Positions 8,566-17,567 of a DNA stretch of 64,000 nucleotides are shown one piece after another (positions within the stretch are counted from its first letter, which is position 1; each line of letters opens with the position of its first letter). The notes under the pieces are model-generated. The model ran no database searches and had not been told where the DNA came from. It saw only the letters and a program-made list of their open reading frames with translations. The stretch spans positions 1,788,435-1,852,434 of the forward strand of contig CALSTG010000001.1 of NCBI GenBank assembly GCA_943789205.1. Reading direction: 5' to 3'. The position numbers and the translations under genes are program-made. The DNA is from an uncultured Flavobacteriales bacterium (GTDB lineage Bacteria > Bacteroidota > Bacteroidia > Flavobacteriales_D > Crocinitomicaceae).

Positions 8566-10347
8566 ATGCAGGAATTAAAGGGAAAGCCTAGGAAAATAAC
8601 ATTGATGTATTTCATTCGTCCCTATTTAGGTTGGTATCTAATCGGTTGGGTATTTTTGATATTGTCATCTTCCGCAGGATTGATTTTCCCATATTTAATG
8701 GGAAAGTTATTAGGTTCTACAGCTAACATGTCTACATCGTCATCTGAGAGTATTGGTCTGTTAACAATGGATAATGCTACGGATGTAGCTTTTGCATTAT
8801 TCTTGTTGTTTGCTTTTCAGGCATTGTTCTCTTTCGTGCGGGTAGTCATCTTTAACAACGTAACAGAAAATACACTTCGTGATCTTCGAAATAATGCCTT
8901 TAAAAAGATGGTCTTTATGCCAATGGCTTTTTTCGATACGAATAAGGTTGGAGAGCTTACAAGTCGAGTTTCTTCAGATATTACTCAAATTCAGGAAACA
9001 CTTAGAACAACCATAGCAGAGTTTTTTCGCCAAGTAATTATCATTTTAGGAGGTGTTGCATTTCTTTTTATGATTTCATGGAAGCTAGCTTTAATTATGC
9101 TAGGGACAGTGCCTGTAATGGCAGTTTTAGCGGTCTTTTTTGGTAGGTTTATTCGAAGGCTCAGTAAACAAGCACAGGATTATGCTGCGGAATCAAATTC
9201 TATTATAGAAGAAACACTAGCTGGCATATCTAATGTCAAAGCGTTTACATTTGAGAAATTTGCAATTGGTAATTATGACCGTAAGACTCAAGAAATTCGA
9301 AACCTAAATGTGAGGAGTGGTATTTGGCGAGGTTTATTTGTTTCCTTCATTATTTTCTGTTTATTCGGTGCTATTGTATTTATTGTTTGGCAAGGATTAT
9401 TAATGACGCAAGGAAACAATCCAGAGCTTTCCAATGAAGGGTTTTATCAATTTGTATTATTTACTATCATGATGGGAGCAAGTGTAGGTTCGCTTCCTGA
9501 TTTATATTCAAACATTCAGAAAACCATGGGGGCCACAGAGAATCTAATGGAGATTTTAAATGATGTAGAAGAAACTCAAATGCAGTCAGGGACATTAAGT
9601 CACGGTATTGATGGTTCTATTCTTTTTAAGGATGTTAATTTTAGATATGCCCAACGCGATGATGTTCAGGTGCTAAAAAATGTATCTTTTTCGATAGCTC
9701 AAAATGATAAAATTGCTTTAGTAGGTTCTAGTGGATCAGGTAAAACGACGATTGCTAGTTTGATGCTCAATTTTTATTCAGTTTCTGCGGGTGAAATAAT
9801 TATGAATGGAGCCCCGATTTCTGATTATGACATAAACTATTTAAGGTCGAATATGGCATATGTGCCTCAAGATGTGCTTTTATTTTCAGGAAGTATTTTT
9901 GAAAACATCCAATTTGGTGATCCAAATGCTTCAAAAAGTGAAGTGATTGAGGCTGCAAAAAAAGCGAATGCTTGGGAGTTCATTTCATCATTCCCAAGTG
10001 GACTAGATACTGAAGTAGGGGATAGAGGAATTCAACTTTCTGGAGGGCAAAAGCAACGCATTGCTATTGCTAGGGCAATTCTTAAGAATCCGACGATTTT
10101 GATACTAGATGAAGCTACTTCAGCTCTTGATTCAGTATCTGAAAAACTTGTTCAAGAAGCCCTTGATATTCTAATGAAGGACAGAACCTCAATTGTTATT
10201 GCGCATAGACTTTCAACAATTAAAAAAGCGGATATGATTCTTGTTCTAGAGAATGGTGTCGTTTCTGAATCCGGAAAGCACAAGGATTTGATGGCGGCCA
10301 ATGGTGCTTATGCGAAGCTTGTTGAAATGCAACAGCTCGATTCCTGA
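8566..10347 (+). CDS. ABC exporter with fused permease and ATPase domains (MsbA/lipid-exporter-like)
   Basis: A 593-aa half-transporter expected to work as a homodimer in the inner membrane. Residues about 20-320 contain six predicted membrane segments of the type I exporter fold. The ATPase half carries Walker A GSSGSGKTT (about residue 387-395), the Q-loop segment YVPQDVLLF, the signature LSGGQKQR, Walker B ILILDEATSALD and the switch histidine in IAHRLST. All catalytic elements are intact. The family includes lipid A flippases and drug or peptide exporters; substrate cannot be assigned from sequence. Its start at 8566 follows a consensus -7 element by a short leader, and it lies 40 bases upstream of the M14 peptidase gene, so co-transcription is possible. 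Confidence 0.92.
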   Translation: MQELKGKPRKITLMYFIRPYLGWYLIGWVFLILSSSAGLIFPYLMGKLLGSTANMSTSSSESIGLLTMDNATDVAFALFLLFAFQALFSFVRVVIFNNVTENTLRDLRNNAFKKMVFMPMAFFDTNKVGELTSRVSSDITQIQETLRTTIAEFFRQVIIILGGVAFLFMISWKLALIMLGTVPVMAVLAVFFGRFIRRLSKQAQDYAAESNSIIEETLAGISNVKAFTFEKFAIGNYDRKTQEIRNLNVRSGIWRGLFVSFIIFCLFGAIVFIVWQGLLMTQGNNPELSNEGFYQFVLFTIMMGASVGSLPDLYSNIQKTMGATENLMEILNDVEETQMQSGTLSHGIDGSILFKDVNFRYAQRDDVQVLKNVSFSIAQNDKIALVGSSGSGKTTIASLMLNFYSVSAGEIIMNGAPISDYDINYLRSNMAYVPQDVLLFSGSIFENIQFGDPNASKSEVIEAAKKANAWEFISSFPSGLDTEVGDRGIQLSGGQKQRIAIARAILKNPTILILDEATSALDSVSEKLVQEALDILMKDRTSIVIAHRLSTIKKADMILVLENGVVSESGKHKDLMAANGAYAKLVEMQQLDS

Positions 10348-10387
10348 TAGGACGCGCGATATTTCTTAATTTTATACAAAATCTATT

Positions 10388-12799
10388 ATGAAAATTCTAT
10401 TTCTTTTATTTTTTCTTATCCTGACTTGTGGTTTATTCGGTCAAAATAAACCAACTATCGAAGGACTTCTCGGGCATTCGGTTGGGACTGAATTTTCTAG
10501 ACATCATCAGGTGCTTTCTTATTACGAAGGATTGCATAATACTTTTCCTGAAGAGACATCGATTTTTAAATACGGCGAAACCAATGAAGGCCGTGATTTG
10601 ATATTGTTTTTTTTAGGCAGTAAATCGATAATGTCAAAACTTGATCAAATTCAAGAGAAACATCTTAAACGAGATACAAGTATGAGTACGCCAATTGTTT
10701 GGCTCAGCTATAATGTGCATGGTAATGAAAGCTCTGCTACTGAGGCCTCAATGGAAACTGCTTTTAAGCTGCTGACAGAGCATTCCGATTGGCTTAACGA
10801 GGTTTTGGTTATTATTGATCCTTGTCTTAATCCTGATGGAAGAGATCGTTATGTTAATTTCTACAAACAATATGAGACAACTAATGAGAATATGGACCCC
10901 TCATCTATCGAGCATAGAGAGCCATGGCCAGGGGGTAGATTTAACCATTATTTATTTGATTTGAATCGCGATTGGGCTTGGCTTACCCAAGTAGAAAGTC
11001 AGCAAAGAATGAAAGTATATAACAAGTGGATGCCTCACGTGCATGTTGACTTTCATGAGCAGGGATATAATGAACCATACTATTTCCCCCCAGCAGCCGA
11101 ACCTTATCACGAAATCATAACGGATTGGCAGAGGGAATTTCAAGAACGAATAGGTAAAAATCATGCAAAGTATTTTGATGAAAAGGGCTGGTTGTATTTT
11201 TCAAAAGAAATTTTTGATTTGTTGTATCCAAGCTATGGAGATACCTACCCAATGTATAACGGTGCAATCGGTATGACCTATGAACAAGCTGGTAGCGGAA
11301 GGGCGGGTAAGAGTGTTAGAACTAGAAATGGTGATACTTTGACCTTAAGAGATCGCGTATTACATCATGTAACCACAGGGCTTTCTACAGTAGAGGTAAG
11401 TGTGTTAAACAAAAAAGAGCTTATTGAAGAGTATTTTGATTTTAATCAGAAAAGAGATTATAAGTTCAATCATTATATTTTGAGAGGAAATCAACAAAGA
11501 GTTAAAAAGCTGAAAGACCTGCTGATTAAACATGAGATAGATTTTACACAAATTAAAAATTCAAAATCAATAAATGCTTGGTCTTTTAACACAGAAGTTA
11601 TGGAGGAATTGTCGCTAACTCAAGGTGATGAGTTAGTCGTTTCTACAAATCAAATCAAGGGCCCAATGGTTCAGGTTTTATTTGAACCTAAAACTGCGAT
11701 TTCAGACTCCTTAACCTATGACATTACTGCATGGTCATTACCTTATGCTTATGGTTTGGAAGCCTTTGGATATAATGGTGATTTAGAACTTATGAGCCCT
11801 ATTATTCCAAAAATCAATCAGTCTGTGCTACTACCTAATTGTTATGCATACTTGTGTACATGGGATGCTATGAATTCTGCCTCTTTTTTACAATCAATTC
11901 TTTCTCAAAACATTACCGTAAAAGTTGCTGAAAAGGCCTTTATGATTGATGGTGAGGACTTTCCAGTTGGAACCCTAGTAATACCTAGAGGATTGAATCA
12001 AGCAACTTCGGACTTTGATCAGGTGCTTCAAGATGCAGCTTCTGAAGCACAGGTGGTCATTAAGCCAGTCGCATCCGGTTATGTTTCAAAAGGAAAGGAT
12101 TTTGGATCCTCATCCTACAAGGAGATTAACCTTCCAAAGGTTGGTGTACTATCTGGAGGAGATTTATCGCCATTAAATACAGGTGAAATTTGGCACTTTT
12201 TTGAAAGGGAGCTTAATATACCATTTCGCATGTTTCGAATTACGGATTTAAATAGACGCGCGAATATTGCGGATTTGGATGTTATTGTTTTGCCTGAGGG
12301 AGATCTATCTAGATCTCAACTTGAAAAGCTTAAGGAATGGATTGGTAATGGTGGTAGATTACTTGTATTTGGCGATGCGGCCTACAATTTCACTGAAGAT
12401 TTTGAGATATCCGTTAAAGATATTGATTCTGATTATACAGCAAGTGAGCGGGAAGAACTCAGCTCCTTAATAACTGGTGCGATATTTAAATGTGAGCTGA
12501 TTGAGAAACCGAATCCTTTGCTTTACGGTTATAAATCATATTACTCATTACGGCAGTCTGCTTCCAATTTTAGTTTGAATAATGGCGAGCCTGTACTTTC
12601 TCTATCCGAAAACCCACGGGCTGTTTCTGGATTCGTTGGTTATAAGGCAAAAGAGCATCAAGGTAATGCAATGATACTTGGGAAAGAGGATCATGGAAAA
12701 GGTTCAATTGTTTATTTCTGTGACAACCCATTATTTCGAGGCTTTTGGGAGCATGGGAAGCTTCTTGTTGCAAATGCCATATATTTTGCCTTTGACTAG
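10388..12799 (+). CDS. Secreted M14-family zinc carboxypeptidase-like metallopeptidase
   Basis: An 803-aa exported peptidase. A signal peptide (MKILFLLFFLILTCGLFGQ) is followed by a zinc-carboxypeptidase catalytic domain at about residues 25-380. The zinc pair is His111-x-x-Glu114 in NVHGNESSATEA; the substrate-binding segment LNPDGRDR follows, and the third ligand is probably His223 in HVHVDFHEQG. Residues from about 400 onward form an extra C-terminal region containing a class I glutamine-amidotransferase-like/ThuA-like fold by appearance (IADLDVIVLPEGDLS, GGRLLVFGDAAY), which is common in long Bacteroidota M14 proteins. The substrate is unknown. The last 26 bases overlap the preferred start of the DUF6884-type gene downstream, suggesting co-translation. 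Confidence 0.88.
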   Translation: MKILFLLFFLILTCGLFGQNKPTIEGLLGHSVGTEFSRHHQVLSYYEGLHNTFPEETSIFKYGETNEGRDLILFFLGSKSIMSKLDQIQEKHLKRDTSMSTPIVWLSYNVHGNESSATEASMETAFKLLTEHSDWLNEVLVIIDPCLNPDGRDRYVNFYKQYETTNENMDPSSIEHREPWPGGRFNHYLFDLNRDWAWLTQVESQQRMKVYNKWMPHVHVDFHEQGYNEPYYFPPAAEPYHEIITDWQREFQERIGKNHAKYFDEKGWLYFSKEIFDLLYPSYGDTYPMYNGAIGMTYEQAGSGRAGKSVRTRNGDTLTLRDRVLHHVTTGLSTVEVSVLNKKELIEEYFDFNQKRDYKFNHYILRGNQQRVKKLKDLLIKHEIDFTQIKNSKSINAWSFNTEVMEELSLTQGDELVVSTNQIKGPMVQVLFEPKTAISDSLTYDITAWSLPYAYGLEAFGYNGDLELMSPIIPKINQSVLLPNCYAYLCTWDAMNSASFLQSILSQNITVKVAEKAFMIDGEDFPVGTLVIPRGLNQATSDFDQVLQDAASEAQVVIKPVASGYVSKGKDFGSSSYKEINLPKVGVLSGGDLSPLNTGEIWHFFERELNIPFRMFRITDLNRRANIADLDVIVLPEGDLSRSQLEKLKEWIGNGGRLLVFGDAAYNFTEDFEISVKDIDSDYTASEREELSSLITGAIFKCELIEKPNPLLYGYKSYYSLRQSASNFSLNNGEPVLSLSENPRAVSGFVGYKAKEHQGNAMILGKEDHGKGSIVYFCDNPLFRGFWEHGKLLVANAIYFAFD

Positions 12800-13169
12800 T
12801 ATTAAAATTGCACTTGTCGCATGTGTTAAGCAAAAGCAAGAATCATCTTGTCAAGCAAAAGACATGTATCTTTCTGAAGACTTTAAGGCTTGGCTGAAAT
12901 ATGCTGAATCTTGGGGGGCGGATAAAATTTTTATTTTATCGGGTAAGCATGGTTTATTAGAATTAACGCAGGAAATTAAACCCTATGACTTCAATCTGAA
13001 TGTTCAATCACGATCGTATAGGCGTGCATGGGCAGAAGATGTTTTAATGAAGTTGACAAAACAAGCCTCCTTCGAAAATGATCACTTTTTGATCCTTTCA
13101 AATCGTCTTTATGCTCAAGATCTGAGTCCTAAATTTAAGTATTTTGAAATGCCCTTGGAAATCACGTAA
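12774..13169 (+). CDS. DUF6884-type small cytosolic protein
   Basis: A protein of up to 131 aa with the conserved opening KIALVACVKQKQ, then AKDMYLSEDFKAWLKYAE, ADKIFILSGKHGLLEL and IKPYD. These match the DUF6884 family, whose function is not established. The most plausible start is the ATG at 12774, which lies inside the end of the peptidase gene and adds a short non-conserved leader; rarer starts a few codons later are possible because family members usually begin right at the KIALV strand. The conserved Cys and Lys cluster after the first strand looks like a ligand- or nucleotide-binding site, but that is inference. It converges on ftsK with a single base between the two stop codons. Confidence 0.75.
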   Translation: MPYILPLTSIKIALVACVKQKQESSCQAKDMYLSEDFKAWLKYAESWGADKIFILSGKHGLLELTQEIKPYDFNLNVQSRSYRRAWAEDVLMKLTKQASFENDHFLILSNRLYAQDLSPKFKYFEMPLEIT

Positions 13170-13170
13170 A

Positions 13171-15717
13171 TCAAAGTAATCCTTTGACCTTCAAGAATTC
13201 TTCTAGTGAATCAATATCCGCATAGAGTACATCTCTTGCTTTACTGCCTTGAAATGGACCAATTATACCTAGAGATTCTAGTTGGTCTACAATTCTTCCT
13301 GCACGATTATAACCTAGCTTTAGTTTTCTTTGAAGTAAACTTGCTGAGCCTTGTTGATTGATAACAACAATTCTTGCGGCATCTACAAACATCGCATCCA
13401 TTTCATCCATATCCATATCTCCTTTGCTTTCGCTTCCTTCAGGAACATATTCCGGTAAAATAAGTGCATCAGGATAGGCTCTTTGATCTCCAATAAAGCT
13501 GCATATTTCCTCTACTTCAGGAGTATCCACAAATCCACATTGCAGTCTAATCATTTCTTGTCCCGTAGAGATAAGCATGTCACCACGACCAATAAGTTGG
13601 TCAGCGCCAGAGCCGTCTAGAATTGTTCGTGAATCAATTTTGGACAATACTCTAAAAGCAATTCTTGCAGGGAAATTCGCTTTAATCATACCAGTAATAA
13701 CATTTACTGATGGTCTTTGTGTTGCGACAATAAGATGGATACCTATGGCACGGGCAAGCTGTGCTATTCGGGCAATAGGATGTTCCACTTCTTTACCTGC
13801 CGTCATAATGAGATCTGCAAACTCATCAATAAGAACGACAATGTACGGTAGATATTTATGACCTTTTTCCGGATTAAGCTTGCGCTTAACGAATTTCTCA
13901 TTGTATTCTTTTATCGTTCTAACCTGTGCATCTTTAAGCAACTCATAGCGCTCATCCATCTCAATACATAGAGAGTTTAATGTGTTTACCACTTTTGATG
14001 TATCTGTAATTATGGCCTCTTCTTCACCCGGTAATTTTGCAAGGAAATGTCGTTCAATTTTATTGTATAAGGTAAGCTCCACTTTTTTAGGGTCTACGAG
14101 GACAAATTTCACCTGAGAAGGATGTTTTTTATACAGTATTGAAATTAAGATGGCATTCAGCCCAACTGATTTTCCTTGTCCTGTGGCTCCTGCAACAAGC
14201 AGGTGAGGCATTTTAGTAAGGTCAAATACAAAGGTTTCATTAGTAATGGTTTTACCCATAACGACTGAGAGCTGGCCGTCATGATTTTGAAATTTTTCTG
14301 AGGCAATCAATGAACGCATACTTACCATATCAGGACTCGAATTTGGAACCTCAATTCCAATGGTACCTTTGCCTGGGATAGGTGCAATAATTCGAATCCC
14401 TAGTGCACTTAGGCTCAAGGCAATGTCATCTTCAAGGTTTTTGATTTTTGAAATTCGAACACCGGGTGCCGGAACGATTTCATATAACGTTACAGTAGGA
14501 CCGACTGTGGCTTTGATTTTAGCAATATCAATTTTGTAGTTGGATAAAGTTTCTATAATCCTATCCTTATTGGTTTCAAGTTCCTCTTTATTAACAGAGA
14601 CACTGCCAGAGCCATAGTCTTGCAGTAGCTCTACGGATGGTAAAAGGTAGCCTTCAAGGTCTGCTGTTGGATCAAATTCACCATGTTCTTCAACTAATTT
14701 TTCTGCTAAGGTTTGCTCTCCAAGCTCACTTTCGTCAACCATTGCCTCCTCTTCTGCGATTTCAATTTCAAACGAGTCTTCTTCATTCTTTTCAGCCTCA
14801 GAGTTTTTGGGAGAAGTTCCTATCGAAAGTTCTTGGCCATCATCTTCCTCGTTAGATTTTTCATTTTCGTCCGTTGCAATAGCCGGAGTAACCTCAGTAT
14901 TAGAAGTTTCATTTTCTTCGGAAAAATCTACAGGTTTAGAAACAACATCTTCTGTAATTTCTTCCTCTTTGATAGGATTGATAACGAGCATATTGTCGTC
15001 ATTAACCTCCGTTTCTCTCTCAGCTGCGGTTGCATTAAGGTTCTTTTCTTTTTTAGGGAAAAAATAATTAAATAATGCGGTATAGTCAGGGTTAAATAAT
15101 AGTGTTATTACGATATATAAAACAACGATATTAAAGCTTAGAGCGCCAATTGTCCCAAAGGTTTGTAGGAGCCAATTGTTTACATAAAAACCAAATGTAC
15201 CCCCCAGAATATGAATCTCGTTAGAGAAAAAAGCAAGAAATACTGAGCCCCATAACATAAATGCAATAGTCATCGAAAATGCTTTACCAGAGTGAATGAG
15301 CGCTTTTTTGAAAAGAATTCTGAATCCTAATAAAAACATGAGCAAGCAAAGACCAACTGATGAGATGCCAAAAAGATTGAAAAACAACAAATGCGACATC
15401 CAAGCACCAAATTTCCCGAGTGCATTGCTGATTTCAATATTAGGTTGATTAAAAATAAAGTCGACAAAAGAATTGTTAATGAGTTTGTCTTGATCTTCCT
15501 GCCATGTAAATAAATACGAAAGGCATGCGACAAACAAGAAAACAGAAAACATTAATAAAAACGAACCTAAAATGGTTGCAATTTTTTTCATATTCATTTT
15601 TGATATGAATGACTTGCTTTTCTTTGGCTTGTTAGATTTTTTAGTGCTGCTGGATTTTTTAGCAGTACTTTTTTTTGTTTTCTTATTATCTACTGGTATA
15701 AATTCGTTTTCCTCCAT
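13171..15717 (-). CDS. ftsK: DNA translocase FtsK
   Basis: An 848-aa septal DNA pump that moves chromosome ends during division. The first about 45 residues are a basic tail, followed by four or five membrane segments to about residue 215 and an acidic linker (about 225-345). The motor starts near 370: Walker A is in VAGATGQGKSVGLN, Walker B in YIVVLIDEFADLIM, and LIVATQRPSVNVITG follows. The C-terminal gamma domain (winged helix, LLQRKLKLGYNRAGRIVDQL) that reads KOPS orientation sites is present. Length and order are usual for Bacteroidota FtsK. It is intact and stands between the convergent DUF6884-type gene and a co-oriented GLPGLI-like gene upstream, with about 120 bases between them. Confidence 0.96.
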   Translation of the reverse strand: MEENEFIPVDNKKTKKSTAKKSSSTKKSNKPKKSKSFISKMNMKKIATILGSFLLMFSVFLFVACLSYLFTWQEDQDKLINNSFVDFIFNQPNIEISNALGKFGAWMSHLLFFNLFGISSVGLCLLMFLLGFRILFKKALIHSGKAFSMTIAFMLWGSVFLAFFSNEIHILGGTFGFYVNNWLLQTFGTIGALSFNIVVLYIVITLLFNPDYTALFNYFFPKKEKNLNATAAERETEVNDDNMLVINPIKEEEITEDVVSKPVDFSEENETSNTEVTPAIATDENEKSNEEDDGQELSIGTSPKNSEAEKNEEDSFEIEIAEEEAMVDESELGEQTLAEKLVEEHGEFDPTADLEGYLLPSVELLQDYGSGSVSVNKEELETNKDRIIETLSNYKIDIAKIKATVGPTVTLYEIVPAPGVRISKIKNLEDDIALSLSALGIRIIAPIPGKGTIGIEVPNSSPDMVSMRSLIASEKFQNHDGQLSVVMGKTITNETFVFDLTKMPHLLVAGATGQGKSVGLNAILISILYKKHPSQVKFVLVDPKKVELTLYNKIERHFLAKLPGEEEAIITDTSKVVNTLNSLCIEMDERYELLKDAQVRTIKEYNEKFVKRKLNPEKGHKYLPYIVVLIDEFADLIMTAGKEVEHPIARIAQLARAIGIHLIVATQRPSVNVITGMIKANFPARIAFRVLSKIDSRTILDGSGADQLIGRGDMLISTGQEMIRLQCGFVDTPEVEEICSFIGDQRAYPDALILPEYVPEGSESKGDMDMDEMDAMFVDAARIVVINQQGSASLLQRKLKLGYNRAGRIVDQLESLGIIGPFQGSKARDVLYADIDSLEEFLKVKGLL

Positions 15718-15838
15718 TCATTTTGTACTATCCTACGAATATAACTTTATGTCTTTCAGGTTTTGAGCTCTATTCTCGTATGTATGAACAATCTAGTGTT
15801 CATTATAAACTTCAATTTTATCAGTTTGTTACGCTGTC

Positions 15839-16513
15839 TCAATCCTCAGTGAGGCTTAAGAAATCTTTCAAGGAAATTAATTGATAGTTCTTTGGGATTT
15901 GGAATAAGGCCAAGGGTGGATCATATTCTTTAAACGTTAATAGGGTATAAAGATACAGCCCTTTTTCAGAGACAACATAGTATCTCAATGGAAGGCCCTC
16001 AAAGGATGGGAATACCTTGTTGTACTTTGCGGGTATTGTTTTGCTGTACCAAATATGAAGATCGTTGCTTAACATTTTGTGAGATAAAACCATAGGAAAG
16101 CCTTTTATGCCTGCGATTTTTTTCTTTGGAAAACATTTTTTCTTGAATGTGTAGCTGTTTTTTATAGCTGAAGGAACTTCTTCAGAAGGCATTTGAATTG
16201 CAAAATCAATAGAATCTAATGTTAATAGAAGTATTTTTTTCTCAAGTCTAAGATGCGAAATACTTTCTTGAATACCATTAACAGAGCTAAAATGCACCCG
16301 CTTTACGAGTGAGTCTTTCGCGTAAATGATCATTTTTTCTTCTACTGCTACATCGCCCAATGAAAAATCGTTTTCAAGCTTGTCTGAACTTATTTTAGTA
16401 ATGCTGTATGTCAATTCGCCTGAGAAAGAACTTTCTTTTTGACTTAAAACAATATTTATTTTTGAGCCAATAAAGAAACAAGCTAATATCAAATAGATTT
16501 TTTTGTAGTTCAT
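15839..16513 (-). CDS. GLPGLI / DUF4412-like secreted protein
   Basis: A 224-aa exported protein of unknown function. A signal peptide covers about residues 1-24 (MNYKKIYLILACFFIGSKI). The body begins with the strand FSGELTYSITK and later has KIAGIKGFPMVLSHKM, HIWYSKTIPA and a short PSFEGLPLRYYV motif. That order (an opening G-x-hydrophobic strand, AG-x-kg region, IWY-x-k-x-iP, then G-l-P) resembles the GLPGLI and DUF4412 families common in Bacteroidota periplasmic proteins. It is transcribed in the same direction as ftsK. No catalytic motif is visible. Confidence 0.6.
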   Translation of the reverse strand: MNYKKIYLILACFFIGSKINIVLSQKESSFSGELTYSITKISSDKLENDFSLGDVAVEEKMIIYAKDSLVKRVHFSSVNGIQESISHLRLEKKILLLTLDSIDFAIQMPSEEVPSAIKNSYTFKKKCFPKKKIAGIKGFPMVLSHKMLSNDLHIWYSKTIPAKYNKVFPSFEGLPLRYYVVSEKGLYLYTLLTFKEYDPPLALFQIPKNYQLISLKDFLSLTED

Positions 16514-16655
16514 TTGTTGAAAGTAATCATCTATGATGAGGTAGCGAAGCGTTCTACTATTTATTCTAAACTTGAATACTTGAGCATCACCAACGAAGTG
16601 TTTAATGTATAAGTATTTTAGCTATTTTCGTTTCCGATACAATAGAAAAAAAGGT

Positions 16656-17567
16656 ATGCATCTTAATGTTAAAAATGAAGTTGGTAAACTACAAACAGTA
16701 GTTCTCGGTATCGCTAAAGATTTTGGTGGCACCCCGGAACCTAGTGCATGTTACGATCCAAAATCACTTGAAAATGTGCTAAATGGAACTTATCCGTCAG
16801 AGGTTGACCTTGTTCTCGAGATGACTCAGTTTTGTGAAATACTCCAACGTCATGACGTCAATGTTTTGAGACCTCATAATATTTCTGGCTTAAATCAAAT
16901 TTATGCACGAGATATTGCCTTTGTCATCGATTCTAAACTATGCATCCCCAATATCATTAAAGACCGCTCAGAAGAACTTCAAGCCCTAAAAAGCATCATT
17001 GAAAGTTTTGACCAAGATTCGATTGTCAAAATGCCTGAATCTGCTCGTATAGAAGGTGGCGATGTGCTTTTAGTTGATGGATATATCCTAATTGGTTATT
17101 CTGAGGAGGAGGATTTTGAAAAGTATAAGGTTGCAAGAACAAATAGGGAAGGAGTCTCATTTATAAAAACACAATTTCCCGATAGGAAGGTCATCGCATT
17201 TGAATTAAATAAGTCCGATACGGAGCCTTTGGGAAGTGCGCTTCATTTGGATTGTTGTTTTCAACCTGTTGGAAGAAACGGAGCGATCATTTGTGAGGCA
17301 GGATTTAAAAATATAGAAGACATCAGAACCATAGAACAGATGTTTAACAAAGAAAATATTATTCGCATTAACGCCGAAGAAATGTATCACATGAACTCAA
17401 ATCTTTTTTCGATTTCGGAAGATGTAATTGTTTCCCAACCTAATTTTCGTATGCTGAATGAAAAGCTGCGTAAACAAGGAATAACAGTTGAAGAGGTCCC
17501 ATATAGTGAAGTTTCTAAAATGGGCGGACTTTTTAGATGCTCAACAATGCCATTAAAACGACTATGA
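16656..17567 (+). CDS. Guanidino-group-modifying enzyme (arginine deiminase / amidinotransferase family)
   Basis: A 303-aa member of the five-bladed-propeller guanidino-modifying superfamily (arginine deiminase, dimethylarginine dimethylaminohydrolase, amidinotransferases). Catalytic landmarks in order are YARDIAF, ARIEGGDVLL (guanidino-binding acidic residue), LHLDCCF (catalytic His) and a C-terminal GGLFRCSTMPL carrying the nucleophilic Cys. The ATG at 16656 follows a purine-rich AAAAAAAGG stretch; an in-frame ATG 51 bases upstream (16605) is less likely because its extra residues are not family-like. Its stop overlaps the next gene's ATG (ATGA at 17564-17567), so the two are translationally coupled. 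Whether it hydrolyses or transfers the amidino group cannot be decided here. Confidence 0.82.
   Translation: MHLNVKNEVGKLQTVVLGIAKDFGGTPEPSACYDPKSLENVLNGTYPSEVDLVLEMTQFCEILQRHDVNVLRPHNISGLNQIYARDIAFVIDSKLCIPNIIKDRSEELQALKSIIESFDQDSIVKMPESARIEGGDVLLVDGYILIGYSEEEDFEKYKVARTNREGVSFIKTQFPDRKVIAFELNKSDTEPLGSALHLDCCFQPVGRNGAIICEAGFKNIEDIRTIEQMFNKENIIRINAEEMYHMNSNLFSISEDVIVSQPNFRMLNEKLRKQGITVEEVPYSEVSKMGGLFRCSTMPLKRL

Noticed and set aside
14637..15075. Several plus-strand frames within ftsK, including one of 120 residues
   Set aside because: All lie antisense to the linker and membrane region of an intact FtsK; there is no start context or family-like sequence.
15572..15766. Plus-strand 64-residue hydrophobic frame
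   Set aside because: Antisense to the lysine-rich N-terminus of FtsK, by the same effect as at 5904-6125.
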